A DNA stretch of 64,000 nucleotides from Methylobacterium mesophilicum SR1.6/6 (GTDB taxonomy: Bacteria > Pseudomonadota > Alphaproteobacteria > Rhizobiales > Beijerinckiaceae). A program made the position numbers and the translations under genes. The notes below the pieces were generated by a model. It had not been told where the DNA came from, did not search any database, and saw only the letters and a program-made list of their open reading frames with translations. Below, piece by piece: positions 7,181 through 18,292 of the stretch. The DNA is taken from NCBI RefSeq assembly GCF_000364445.2, contig NZ_CP043538.1:2735612-2799611 (forward strand). Direction: 5' to 3'. The number at the start of each line of letters is the position of its first letter. Within the stretch, counting starts at the first letter, position 1.

Positions 7181-8089
7181 ATGGCGAGCCTGCGCGCCTA
7201 TCTCGGCGCCTACATGGTGCGAAGCCGGGTCCGCGGTCCCCTCGCCCGGGCGCGGGATGCGGCTGCCTTCCGGCGCATCTTCGAGGCGCCGACCTTCCCG
7301 GATCCGAAGGGCGTGACCTACGAGGCCGGGACCATCGGCGGCGTGCGGGGCGAGTGGGTCCGGCCGAAAGCCGGACCCGGACGGCGGATGCTCTACATCC
7401 ACGGCGGCGGCTTCATCGCCTGCTCGCCGCGCACGCATCGTCCCGTGACAGGGGCCCTGGCGGCCCGCGGATTCACGGTGTTCGTCCCCGATTACCGGCT
7501 CGCCCCCGAGCATCCCTTCCCGGCCGCCGTCGAGGACGTCACGGCCGTCTGGCAGGCGCTCAGCGCCGAAGGCGCGGCCTGCGTGGCGGGCGAGTCCGCC
7601 GGCGGCAACCTCGCGCTGGTGCTGATGGGCGAGGCCCGCGCCCGCAACCTGCCGATGCCCTGGGCCGCGGCGATGTTCTCCCCCGCCACCGACTTCGTGT
7701 CCGAGGATGGCTCGCGGGTCACGAATGCCTGGCGTGACGCGATGTTCGACCCGAAGGCGCTGACGGCGATCCGGGCGATGTATCTCGGCGGGGCCGACCC
7801 GGCGGATCCGCGCATCTCGCCCATCTCCGGCGATCTCACCGGCTTTCCGCCCCTGCTGTTCCACGTGGGCGAGCGCGAGGTCCTGCGCGACGATTCGGTC
7901 CGCATGGCGGAGCGGGCGCGGGCCGCCGGCATCGCGACCTCCCTGAAGGTCTTTCCGATCGTCTCCCACGCCTGGCAGTTCGCCGCCGGCGTGCTGCCGG
8001 AGGCGCGCACCTCCCTCGACGAAGCCGCGGCGTTCCTGAAAGCGCATGCCCCACCGTCCCACGCGAAGGCCGGGAGCCACGCGCGATGA
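7181..8089 (+). CDS. Alpha/beta hydrolase, hormone-sensitive lipase family
   Basis: 302-residue carboxylesterase. HGGGF (residues 74-78) forms the oxyanion hole and GESAGG carries the nucleophile Ser139; His263 in the VSHAW segment completes the triad with an Asp/Glu in the HVGEREVLRDD region. It starts one base after the SDR stop and overlaps the next gene by four bases (ATGA), so translation is coupled. In this context it should hydrolyse the ester made by the monooxygenase. It resembles LipR of the mycobacterial mymA operon in type and in having the same two partners. Confidence 0.9.
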   Translation: MASLRAYLGAYMVRSRVRGPLARARDAAAFRRIFEAPTFPDPKGVTYEAGTIGGVRGEWVRPKAGPGRRMLYIHGGGFIACSPRTHRPVTGALAARGFTVFVPDYRLAPEHPFPAAVEDVTAVWQALSAEGAACVAGESAGGNLALVLMGEARARNLPMPWAAAMFSPATDFVSEDGSRVTNAWRDAMFDPKALTAIRAMYLGGADPADPRISPISGDLTGFPPLLFHVGEREVLRDDSVRMAERARAAGIATSLKVFPIVSHAWQFAAGVLPEARTSLDEAAAFLKAHAPPSHAKAGSHAR

Positions 8090-9555
8090 CCGAGACCGCG
8101 TCCGCATCCCCCCTTGCCGTCCTGATCGTCGGGGCCGGTTTCTCCGGCCTCGCGATGGCGATCCGCTGCCGTCAGGCCGGGATCGGCCCGCTGCTGGTGA
8201 TCGAGAAGGGCGACGGCATCGGCGGGACGTGGCACGACAACACCTACCCGGGCGCGGCGTGCGATATTCCCTCGCACCTCTACTCCCTGTCCTTCGCGCC
8301 GAAGGCGGATTGGAGCCGCCTGTACGCCCCGCAGGCAGAGATCCTGGCCTACCTGCGGGACACCGCCGAGCGCCACGGGCTGCTGCCCCTGATCCGGCTC
8401 GGCACGACCTTCGAGGGTGCGACCTGGGATGAGGATCGCGCCGTCTGGCGCGTGGAGACGGAATGCGGGTCGATCCTGGCGCGGGCAATCGTCTCCGGCA
8501 TGGGCGGCCTGCACCACCCGGCCTATCCGGACATTCCCGGCCGCGACGCCTTCGCGGGTCCGGCCTTCCACACGTCGGCCTGGGACCATTCCGTCGATCT
8601 TGCGGGCAAGCGCGTCGGCGTGATCGGCACCGGGGCGAGCGCGATCCAAGTGGTGCCGGAACTCGCCAAAGTCGCGGCGCAGCTGACCCTGTTTCAGCGC
8701 ACCCCGCCCTGGATCATGCCCAAGAACGACCACGCCATTCCCGAACGCGCACGGTCGCGCTACAGGCGCCTGCCCCTTGCTCGGCAGCTGGAGCGAGCCC
8801 GACTGTTCTGGCTGCACGAGGTGCGCGCCTTCCTGGGCTTCACCAAGGTCTCGAAGCTCACCGGTCAGGCCGAGGCAGTCGCCCGTCGGCATCTCGCCAA
8901 GGCCGTCAGGGACAAGGACCTGCGGGCGAAGCTGACGCCTGATTACCGGCTCGGCTGCAAACGCGTGCTGATCTCCGACGACTATTACCCGGCGCTTCAG
9001 CGAGACAACGTAACCCTGGTGACGGATAGGATCACCCGGATCACGGAGGCCGGTGTCGTGACGGAGACCGGGCGGGCTCACGACCTCGACGCGATTGTCT
9101 ACGCTACCGGCTTCGACGTCACCGCGACCTTCGCGCGGATGAACCTCGTCGGCCGTGAGGGCCTACGGCTGACCGAGGCCTGGTCCGACGGTATGGGAGC
9201 CTACCAGGGCATCACGGTCGCGGGCTTCCCCAATTACTTCATGCTGCTCGGGCCGAATTCGGGGCTGGGGCACAACTCGGTCGTGTCGATGATCGAGATC
9301 CAGGTGCAGCACGTGATCGACTGCCTGAAGGCGCTGCGGAAGGGCGGCCGGGCTATCGAGGTCCGCCCGGAAGCGCAGGCGCGGTTCCTCGACCGGATCC
9401 GTACCCGGATGGCCGACAGCATCTGGCAGGCCGGCGGCTGTCGCAGCTGGTACCTCGACGCGAACGGGCGCAACACGACCCTGTGGCCCGACTCGGTGAT
9501 GGCCTACCGCCGGAGCGCCCGGCGCGCTCGGCTCGGCGACTACCGGTTGCGCTGA
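8086..9555 (+). CDS. Flavin-binding monooxygenase, Baeyer-Villiger type
   Basis: 489 residues. The FAD motif GAGFSG is at 16-21 and the NADPH motif GTGASA near 180. Between them FAGPAFHTSAWD (from residue 156) fits the group I flavin monooxygenase/Baeyer-Villiger fingerprint FxGxxxHxxxW. Such enzymes insert oxygen next to a carbonyl, giving an ester or lactone, or oxidise soft heteroatoms. With an SDR and an esterase in the same operon, ketone degradation is the simplest reading; the real ketone is unknown. MymA of Mycobacterium is a relative in a similar gene set. Confidence 0.9.
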   Translation: MTETASASPLAVLIVGAGFSGLAMAIRCRQAGIGPLLVIEKGDGIGGTWHDNTYPGAACDIPSHLYSLSFAPKADWSRLYAPQAEILAYLRDTAERHGLLPLIRLGTTFEGATWDEDRAVWRVETECGSILARAIVSGMGGLHHPAYPDIPGRDAFAGPAFHTSAWDHSVDLAGKRVGVIGTGASAIQVVPELAKVAAQLTLFQRTPPWIMPKNDHAIPERARSRYRRLPLARQLERARLFWLHEVRAFLGFTKVSKLTGQAEAVARRHLAKAVRDKDLRAKLTPDYRLGCKRVLISDDYYPALQRDNVTLVTDRITRITEAGVVTETGRAHDLDAIVYATGFDVTATFARMNLVGREGLRLTEAWSDGMGAYQGITVAGFPNYFMLLGPNSGLGHNSVVSMIEIQVQHVIDCLKALRKGGRAIEVRPEAQARFLDRIRTRMADSIWQAGGCRSWYLDANGRNTTLWPDSVMAYRRSARRARLGDYRLR

Positions 9556-9633
9556 GGGCGGGTCAGGCTACGCGCTCCTGCGTCGCGGGCGCATCGGGTC
9601 GACTGAGGGCAGCGCGAGGACGGCGCCCTGCTT

Positions 9634-10287
9634 TCAGAACGCGAAGCCGGCCTCGGCCGCGAAGGCGTCGAGGCCGGGAAGCGAGGCGTCGAACAGCGGA
9701 CGGGCCCCGAAGGCATCGCCGGCGCGTACGAACAGCATCACCTTGGCGTTGCGGTGCGGGCCCATCACGCAGACGAGACGGCCATCGTCCCTGAGCTGCT
9801 CCAAGAGGGCCTGCGGCCGCACCTCGACACGGCCGTTGATCAGGATCACGTCGAAGGGCGCCTGCTTGGGCGCCCCGGCGGCGATCGGGCCCTCCACAAC
9901 CTCGGCCGTGGTGCCGAGACGGGTGCGGGCTTCGGCGGCGAGGTCCGGACTCGATTCGAGCGCCGTCACCTGCGCGCCGAGCTGCGCCATGATCGCCGCC
10001 GCGTAGCCGGTGCCGCTCGCGACATCGAGGGCGGAAATGCCGGGGCGGACCCGGGCGGCCTGGATCATGCGCGCGAGCACCATCGGGGCCGGCAGGCATC
10101 GGGCCTCGCCGCCCGGCGCGTCGAGGTTCAGGGTCTGGTCGATATACGCGAAGGCCTCGCGGCCCTTGGGCACGAAAGCCTCGCGCGGCACGGTATCGAA
10201 GGCATCGAGCACCGTGTTGTCGTTCACGTCGAAGGTCCGCAACTGGCAATCGACCATCATCCGTCGCGCCTGCGCGTAATCGATCAT
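9634..10287 (-). CDS. pcm: Protein-L-isoaspartate O-methyltransferase family
   Basis: 217 residues. The SAM motif LDVASGTGYAAAIMAQLG (about 84-101) and the VPREAFVP segment near the N-terminus are typical of the PCMT family, which repairs isoaspartyl residues by methylation. MIDYAQARRMMVDCQLR is the usual start of alphaproteobacterial members, so I set the ATG at 10287. Alphaproteobacterial homologues are somewhat diverged from E. coli Pcm, so repair activity is inferred from family. It is convergent with the monooxygenase gene. Confidence 0.88.
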   Translation of the reverse strand: MIDYAQARRMMVDCQLRTFDVNDNTVLDAFDTVPREAFVPKGREAFAYIDQTLNLDAPGGEARCLPAPMVLARMIQAARVRPGISALDVASGTGYAAAIMAQLGAQVTALESSPDLAAEARTRLGTTAEVVEGPIAAGAPKQAPFDVILINGRVEVRPQALLEQLRDDGRLVCVMGPHRNAKVMLFVRAGDAFGARPLFDASLPGLDAFAAEAGFAF

Positions 10288-10833
10288 CGAACCGTGTCCT
10301 CGAACCGGATCGGAATGCCGCATCGGCCGGGCACCGGCCAGCGACCGGCATCCGCGGCCAAGCCTAAGCTTCCCGGACGGGGGGCGTTTTCGGAGATCAT
10401 TCGGCAAAACGCAAGGCGAGGGCCGGATCGAATCCCGGACCGCCGCGGAGGGCCCCGATCGGCCCGGTGACGCGGACGTGAAGTTTCGGTCGGGGAATGC
10501 TGTCGACAGGCAACCGTCGCAGTAGCTTACATCGATGCCGAGGGCTGATGATCGACAGCGAAGGAACATGCGGGAGACTCAGGGGTGTTCGGCTGCGTCT
10601 TCGGTCCCGCGCCGTCGCGCTGAAATTCATGCCGGCGCATGTGGCACCCAAGGCGCGGGATCATGGCGGGCGCCCGTCCGGGACCTCAGCGGTCATCGCC
10701 GCGCAGGAGGTTACGTCGTCATCGCGCTGTTCCGCCCCGGGCGGTCTGACGGGTCGCGCCCTCGTACGGATCGTTGAATAAAGAGTTCAGAACAAGCGGT
10801 CCTGCCGGAGGGCCGGCCGCATCGGGAGACACC
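10288..10833. other. Intergenic stretch without recognisable gene
   Basis: 546 bases between the divergent pcm and PQQ-dehydrogenase genes. Several overlapping short frames occur on both strands, none with a recognisable motif or convincing start. Promoters for both neighbours must lie here. No clear terminator, repeat or RNA gene was seen. Confidence 0.4.
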
Positions 10834-12105
10834 ATGACGCCGATCTGCAAGCCGACCCTGCCCCTCGCCGCCGCCCTTGCCTGCCTGGGCCTGGGCGTGG
10901 CGGTTCCCCGCCTCGCGCTCGCCCAGGAGACGCCTGCCTCCGCCGCTCCGCCGGCGAGCGTGAAGGCGGTCGAGCGCGGCGACGCCCTCTACGGCCGGCC
11001 CGAGGGCGGCGCGGCTGCGAAGCTCGCGCCGGTCGCGGGGCCGCCACTCGCGACGCCCGCCGCCAAGCTGCCGCTGGACAAGCTGAAGGTGCCGGACGGC
11101 TTCAAGATCGAGGTCTATGCCAGCGGCCTCGCGAATGCCCGCGAGATGACCCAGGCGCCGGACGGGACGCTGTTCGTGGGCACCCGGACCGTGGGCAAGG
11201 TCTACGCGGTCCTGCCGAAGGCGGACGCGGACGGGAAGCGGGAGGTGAAGACCCTCGCGTCCGGCCTGCACCGGCCGAACGGCGTCGCCTATCACGACGG
11301 CGCGCTCTACGTGGCCGAGCTCTCGAAGATCTGGCGCTACGATGACATCGCCAATCACCTCGACGGCGCCGCGAAGCCGACCCTCGTCTACGACGACCTG
11401 CCGAAGGACGAGGCCCATGGCTGGAAATTCATCGCCATCGGTCCGGACAACAAGCTGTACGTGCCGATCGGCGCGCCGGGCAACATCCTGATGCCTCCGG
11501 ACACGCACGCGCAGATCCGCCGGATCGACCTCGACGGCAAGAACGCCGAGGTCATCGCCCGCGGGGTGCGCAACACGGTCGGCTTCGACTGGAACCCGAA
11601 GACCAAGCAGCTCTGGTTCACCGACAACGGCCGCGACTGGGTGTCGGAGGATATCCCGAACGACGAGTTGAACGTGATCACCGATCCAGGCAAGCAGCAT
11701 TTCGGCTACCCGTTCTGCCACCAGGGGACGTTCACGGATCCGGAATACGGCTGGGGCCATTCCTGCGCGGAGTTCACCGCGCCGGCGGCGCTCCTCGGCC
11801 CGCACACGGCCTCGCTGGGCCTGCGCTTCTACACCGGCACGCAGTTCCCGGACGCCTACCGGGACGCGATCTTCGTCGCGCGGCACGGCTCGTGGAACCG
11901 CACGACCAAGCTCGGCGGCGACGTGGTGATGGCCAAGCCAGGCTCTGACGGCAAGGTGACCTCGGTGGAGCCGTTCCTGACTGGCTTCCTCCAGGACAAC
12001 AAGTATGTCGGCCGTCCGGTGGACGTGCTGGTCGCCAAGGATGGGTCGCTGCTCGTGTCGGACGACTACAACGGCGCGATCTACCGCGTCAGTTACGGCC
12101 AATGA
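10834..12105 (+). CDS. PQQ-dependent sugar dehydrogenase, periplasmic
   Basis: 423 residues beginning with a signal peptide (hydrophobic core about 8-27, cleavage near ALAQET). The rest is a six-bladed beta-propeller of the soluble aldose/L-sorbosone dehydrogenase type, seen in VPDGFKIEVYASGL, APDGTLFVGTR, RPNGVAYHDGALYVAE, GVRNTVGFDWNP and the C-terminal LVSDDYNGAIYRVSY. The DNGRDW and HGSWNR segments match the PQQ- and Ca2+-binding blade region. GGGAG before the ATG at 10834 supports this start. It overlaps a di-haem cytochrome c gene by four bases, which would take the electrons. The substrate is unknown. Confidence 0.88.
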   Translation: MTPICKPTLPLAAALACLGLGVAVPRLALAQETPASAAPPASVKAVERGDALYGRPEGGAAAKLAPVAGPPLATPAAKLPLDKLKVPDGFKIEVYASGLANAREMTQAPDGTLFVGTRTVGKVYAVLPKADADGKREVKTLASGLHRPNGVAYHDGALYVAELSKIWRYDDIANHLDGAAKPTLVYDDLPKDEAHGWKFIAIGPDNKLYVPIGAPGNILMPPDTHAQIRRIDLDGKNAEVIARGVRNTVGFDWNPKTKQLWFTDNGRDWVSEDIPNDELNVITDPGKQHFGYPFCHQGTFTDPEYGWGHSCAEFTAPAALLGPHTASLGLRFYTGTQFPDAYRDAIFVARHGSWNRTTKLGGDVVMAKPGSDGKVTSVEPFLTGFLQDNKYVGRPVDVLVAKDGSLLVSDDYNGAIYRVSYGQ

Positions 12106-12692
12106 TGCCTTGGCCTGTGCGCGTGATCCTAGGGCTCGCCCCTGCCCTCGGCGTGCTTCTGACGGGTGCGGCCCTCGCTGCGCCCGACGCCGCGATGCAG
12201 GAGCGCCTCGCCCCCTGCATCGCCTGCCACGGGGCGGGCACGTCGGAGACGGAGGGCGTGCCCTCGCTCGGCGGGCAGATGCCGGACTACGTGGTGACGC
12301 AGCTCTTCCAGTTCCGGGAGAAGCAGCGTGAGGCGCCGCCGATGAACGACATCGCGGCCGGCTTCTCGGACGACGACCTGCGCAGCTACGCCGACGCGGT
12401 GGCGACGCTGCCGCCGCCCACCCGGTCCGAAGCGGCCGCCGATCCGGCCCTGACGGAGCGGGGGCAGGCGCTCGTCGCCAAGCACCAGTGCAATTCCTGC
12501 CACGGGTCCGATCTCGCCGGGCGGGACGCGATCCCGCGGATCCGGGCGCAGCGCGAGGATTATCTGGCCAAAGCGCTGACCGGCTACAAGTCGAACAGCC
12601 GGCCGGGCTACGATCCCGCGATGAACGAGGTCGCGCAAGGTTTGAACGAGGCCGACATCAAGGATCTGGCGGCTTACGTGTCGCGGCTCTGA
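12102..12692 (+). CDS. Di-haem c-type cytochrome
   Basis: 196 residues with a signal peptide ending near residue 27 and two CxxCH haem sites: CIACH at 39-43 and CNSCH at 130-134. Candidate axial methionines are in GGQMPDY and DPAMNEVA. The two-domain layout resembles cytochrome c4 and the cytochrome partners of PQQ dehydrogenases. The start overlaps the preceding dehydrogenase stop (ATGA), so it is most likely the electron acceptor of that enzyme in the periplasm. Confidence 0.93.
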   Translation: MMPWPVRVILGLAPALGVLLTGAALAAPDAAMQERLAPCIACHGAGTSETEGVPSLGGQMPDYVVTQLFQFREKQREAPPMNDIAAGFSDDDLRSYADAVATLPPPTRSEAAADPALTERGQALVAKHQCNSCHGSDLAGRDAIPRIRAQREDYLAKALTGYKSNSRPGYDPAMNEVAQGLNEADIKDLAAYVSRL

Positions 12693-12719
12693 CTCGAACG
12701 CCCCTTTGACCGCGCCGAC

Positions 12720-12812
12720 CCGTCATCACGAAGGCAGCGAAGGGACCTAGGGCGACGCGCTGCTTGTCAGCGTGGCGTGGCCTGGATTGCTGTGCCGCGC
12801 CCGCGATGATGG
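12720..12812. repeat. Degenerate copy of a palindromic dispersed repeat
   Basis: Starts with CCGTCATCACGAAGGCAGCG and ends CTGGATTGCT...GCGATGATGG. The order of blocks matches the better preserved copy at 57832-57929 (GTCATC, GCAGCGAAG, CTGGATTGCT, TGATGG ends). The inverted arms are partly decayed here. It fills the gap between the convergent cytochrome and MOSC genes. Confidence 0.55.
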
Positions 12813-12845
12813 CCGCGCCGGGGCGATGGCATCACCCGTCGGTTG

Positions 12846-13616
12846 TCACCCCACCACCCGCAGCGCATCGCCCCTCGCCAGTTCCCCACCGGCGATCACC
12901 TCGGCGTAGACCCCGAGGTCGCGGTGGCCGAGGCGTGCGTCGAGCGTCCAGGGGATGTCGCAGTCGCGGATGCCACTCGCCGGATCGACGTTGGTCGCCG
13001 CGCAGCGCACGGTCCGCTTGGTGATCTTGAGCCGCAGCCCGTTCGGCGCCTCCACCACCTGTCCCACCATCTCCAACTCGGCGAAGGGCGCGAGGCCATC
13101 GACGAGGAGGTTCCCGCGAAAGCGCAGCGGGTCCACGGGCGCGCCGATGTAATCCTCCACCGCCGCCACGCTCGCGCGGTTGATCAGCGAGACGTAGCCG
13201 GTCGGCGAATCCGTGAAGCGGTATTGCGGCGGAGCGGCGAGAACCTTCGGCTCACCGCGCAGGCTTTCGGGGATGAAGTGCCGCATCAGGTCCGCGAGGC
13301 CCTCCCGGCCGCCCTCGGTGTCGAGGCGGAAGGCGCGCACCGCGCCGAAACCTTCGACGGTGAGCGTCGCCGTGGCGTCGTCGTAGCGGGTGCGCAGGCG
13401 GGCGAGCGCCTCGTCGCGCATGAGCATCAGATACTTGGTCTTGGGCTGATGCCGAGGTGCGACTGCGTTGAAGCCCGAGGGACCGTTCTCGATGGCGTAG
13501 AGGCGGTCGCCGGGAAAGAATCCGCTGGTCTCGAGCTCCGCTCGCTCAACGGGTTCCGGGCTCAGGCCCTTCACCGGATAGCGGTACAGGGCGCTGACAT
13601 GAATCAATGCGGTCAT
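12846..13616 (-). CDS. MOSC domain protein with N-terminal barrel
   Basis: 256 residues. VSALYRYPVKGLSPEPVERAEL is the MOSC N-terminal domain, and the C-terminal MOSC domain has RFRGNLLVDG, FAELEMVGQVVE and the RCAATNVDPASG stretch with the conserved Cys. MOSC proteins bind molybdenum cofactor or carry sulfur; the YcbX/mARC branch reduces N-hydroxylated compounds with a ferredoxin partner, which is not visible here. I chose the ATG at 13616, where family N-termini begin; an upstream TTG at 13652 is possible. Confidence 0.88.
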   Translation of the reverse strand: MTALIHVSALYRYPVKGLSPEPVERAELETSGFFPGDRLYAIENGPSGFNAVAPRHQPKTKYLMLMRDEALARLRTRYDDATATLTVEGFGAVRAFRLDTEGGREGLADLMRHFIPESLRGEPKVLAAPPQYRFTDSPTGYVSLINRASVAAVEDYIGAPVDPLRFRGNLLVDGLAPFAELEMVGQVVEAPNGLRLKITKRTVRCAATNVDPASGIRDCDIPWTLDARLGHRDLGVYAEVIAGGELARGDALRVVG

Positions 13617-13668
13617 GCGCCGAGCGTGGCCCTGAAATGATCCGGCGCGCAAGGGCTTCGCCGCCCCT

Positions 13669-13693
13669 TGTGGTGCTCAATTGCAACACCACA
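13669..13693. promoter_or_regulatory. Inverted repeat upstream of clpB
   Basis: TGTGGTG and CACCACA are separated by 11 bases in the gap between the divergent MOSC and clpB genes. The overlapping CCTTG...CCACAT could be a poor heat-shock (RpoH) promoter, but spacing and sequence fit the consensus weakly. Confidence 0.25.
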
Positions 13694-13814
13694 TCGGGTC
13701 TACCGGCGGCCACCACGGCGCCGGGGCCCTCGCGCGGCGGAAAGCCGGAGGGCGACGTTTCGGTGGCGCCGCGCCTCTCATCGGGCGGCGGATGCCGGTA
13801 CGGGAGGGTTGTGC

Positions 13815-16439
<2,625 letters not shown>

Positions 16440-16458
16440 TCGTATCGCCGGAATGGCT

Positions 16459-16493
16459 GAGGGCGGCGCGTCACCGCACGACGCGCCGCCCTC
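16459..16493 (+). terminator. Strong hairpin after clpB
   Basis: A perfect 14-bp stem (GAGGGCGGCGCGTC with its complement) and a 7-base loop start 19 bases after the clpB stop. There is no real U-tract, so it may be a 3' stabiliser or a U-less terminator. Confidence 0.55.
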
Positions 16494-16771
16494 CTCGTCT
16501 CTGGTCCATCGGGACTGCGCCCTGTCGGCGGATCCGGCTCATCCTCGGCGACCTCACGCGGCTGAGTGGCGTGACCGTTCCGAGGGACGGGACGCGGGCA
16601 CGCATCGGGCGACCGTTTCGCCGGCAGCGTGTGCCTCGCTCCGAGCATGACGCGTCACCTCACGATCTTGCGGGACGCCGGGTTGATGCTCGCGTCCGCG
16701 ACGGGAGCCGGTGCCAGAGTTCCCGGGATCGCGGCCATCATGAAACAGAGGCCGCGAGGCTGCGCGCCGGG
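16494..16771. other. Intergenic stretch between clpB and the IMPase gene
   Basis: No recognisable gene, RNA or repeat. It is the space downstream of two convergent genes, so no promoter is needed here. Confidence 0.4.
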
Positions 16772-17713
16772 TCAGCCCTGCGCTGCGTGAGCGACTGGTC
16801 CGGGCATCCGGACCGGCCCGGCCAGCCGTATGGCCCCGGCCAGATCCGCCGCCTGCGCCCGGTCCCGGCAGACCAGCCAGAGATCGTCGTGGGCGGAAAG
16901 CTCGGCGTCGAACAGGTCGACGAGGGCAGCCGGCGGATCGGCGAGGTCAGGCCAGTGATAGAGACGGAAGCCCAGCGCTTCATAGAGCGGAAGAAGTGGG
17001 GCCAAGTCCCAGAGCCTGTGATTGCTCAGCGTGGCGTCGAGGCGGCCCGTGGCGAGCAGCGCGGCGTCGGCAATCGCACCGCCCTCCCCCCAGGGGAACC
17101 AGCCCCGCCCGTAATCCAGCGTGAAGCGCTGGGCGGCCACGGCGAGCCAGCCGACATGGCCGGTGCGGCGCGCCGACGGTTCGAGCGGCCGCAGCGATCC
17201 GGCCCGGCGCCCACCCCGGGTCGGCGCCCAGAAGGCCTGACCATCGCACGCCGCGAGCAGAAGACCCTGCGCCGCCTCGGCACGCTCGGTGCGGGCCGGA
17301 CCGGTGCGATCCTCGTTCCAGGCCGGCAGGCTCAGTACACAGGCGCGGGGCCAGCCGGCGCGGCAGGCTGCCACCATCACGCCCCAGCCTGGAAGGCCAC
17401 CTGCGAAGGGCCGAGTCCCGTCGATCGGATCGCCCACGAAAGTCCAGGCGTCCCGGTCCAGCAGCGCCCGCGCCGCCGGCTTTCCCAGCTCCTCTGCCGT
17501 CTCCTCCTCGATCAGGTCCGGGCCGAACCGATCGTGTAGCAGCCGGCTGACGGCAAGGTCGGCCTCAGTCAAGGCCTGGCCGAGATCCGGGCCCTTGTTG
17601 GTCATGTCCAGGCCGCGCGCCCGCAGGGCCAGCGCCAGCGGCGCCGCCTCCTCGGCGAAGGCGAGCATCCGCGCGAGGACGTCCCGCGCGGGCGTGTCGG
17701 GCGCTTTGGTCAT
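16772..17713 (-). CDS. Inositol monophosphatase family protein
   Basis: 313 residues. The metal-binding core is visible: EEET at 69-72, and DPIDGT at 95-100 supplying Asp95 and Asp98, followed by a C-terminal LWDLAPLLPLYEALG block equal to the family WDxAA motif. The group includes inositol monophosphatase, histidinol phosphatase and CysQ-type 3',5'-bisphosphate nucleotidases; the substrate cannot be decided. It overlaps the upstream NUDIX gene by four bases, so the two are translated together. The length is slightly above the usual 260-280 residues. Confidence 0.85.
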   Translation of the reverse strand: MTKAPDTPARDVLARMLAFAEEAAPLALALRARGLDMTNKGPDLGQALTEADLAVSRLLHDRFGPDLIEEETAEELGKPAARALLDRDAWTFVGDPIDGTRPFAGGLPGWGVMVAACRAGWPRACVLSLPAWNEDRTGPARTERAEAAQGLLLAACDGQAFWAPTRGGRRAGSLRPLEPSARRTGHVGWLAVAAQRFTLDYGRGWFPWGEGGAIADAALLATGRLDATLSNHRLWDLAPLLPLYEALGFRLYHWPDLADPPAALVDLFDAELSAHDDLWLVCRDRAQAADLAGAIRLAGPVRMPGPVAHAAQG

Positions 17714-18285
17714 GCGGCGAACAGCTCCGGGGCACGGAGCATCAGGGCCTGGACCAGGACCAGTGTCTTGAGGTCGGGCAGGCGGCCGGTCCGGGCTTGG
17801 TCCGCCAGTTCCGAGAGCGGCACCTCCAGAACCGCTACCTGCTCGCCCTCCTCGGGCAGGCCGCCGCCAGGACCGACGCGGTCGGCGGGTCCGTAGGGCG
17901 CAAGATAGAGCCAGAGCCGCTCGGAGGACACGCTGGGCATCGTGTAGGCGTGCGCCACCGGCTCCAGCCGGGCTAAGCGCACGCCCGCCTCCTCCATCGC
18001 CTCGCGGATCGCGGTCGCCTCCGGCGTGCCGCCGTCGAGACCGCCGGCGGGCGCCTCGTCGAGATCCGCCGCCTCACCCCAGAAGGCCGGGCCGACCCGG
18101 GCCTGCCGCACCAGCAGGGCCACCCGCCGCCCCGGATCGTAGGGCAGCACGCAGGCGGCCTGACCGTGATCCTCCAAGGCGCGTCGCACCGTCCTGCCGT
18201 CCGGCAGCGTCAGCGTGGCGAGGCCGAAGGTGTTCCAGCCGCGGTGGAGCACCTCCAGCGGCAGGGCGGGCGCGGTGTCGGTCAT
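17710..18285 (-). CDS. NUDIX hydrolase, NudK/ADP-ribose pyrophosphatase-like
   Basis: 191 residues. The catalytic helix reads PEATAIREAMEEAGV, with the REUxEExG core of the NUDIX box, which binds Mg2+ and cleaves nucleoside diphosphates linked to another group. The front of the box, GGLDGGTP, lines up with GDP-mannose hydrolase NudK but lacks the first conserved Glu (Thr or Gly instead). The segment AHAYTMPSVSSERLWLYLA fits the NudK/ADPRase group. It is translationally coupled to the phosphatase gene; an ADP-sugar or nucleotide-sugar salvage role is a guess. Confidence 0.82.
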   Translation of the reverse strand: MTDTAPALPLEVLHRGWNTFGLATLTLPDGRTVRRALEDHGQAACVLPYDPGRRVALLVRQARVGPAFWGEAADLDEAPAGGLDGGTPEATAIREAMEEAGVRLARLEPVAHAYTMPSVSSERLWLYLAPYGPADRVGPGGGLPEEGEQVAVLEVPLSELADQARTGRLPDLKTLVLVQALMLRAPELFAA

Positions 18286-18292
18286 CGGGCGG

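Noticed and set aside
13617..13814. Heat-shock (RpoH) promoter of clpB
   Set aside because: CCTTG is present, but spacing and the -10 part fit poorly; kept only as an inverted repeat with low confidence.
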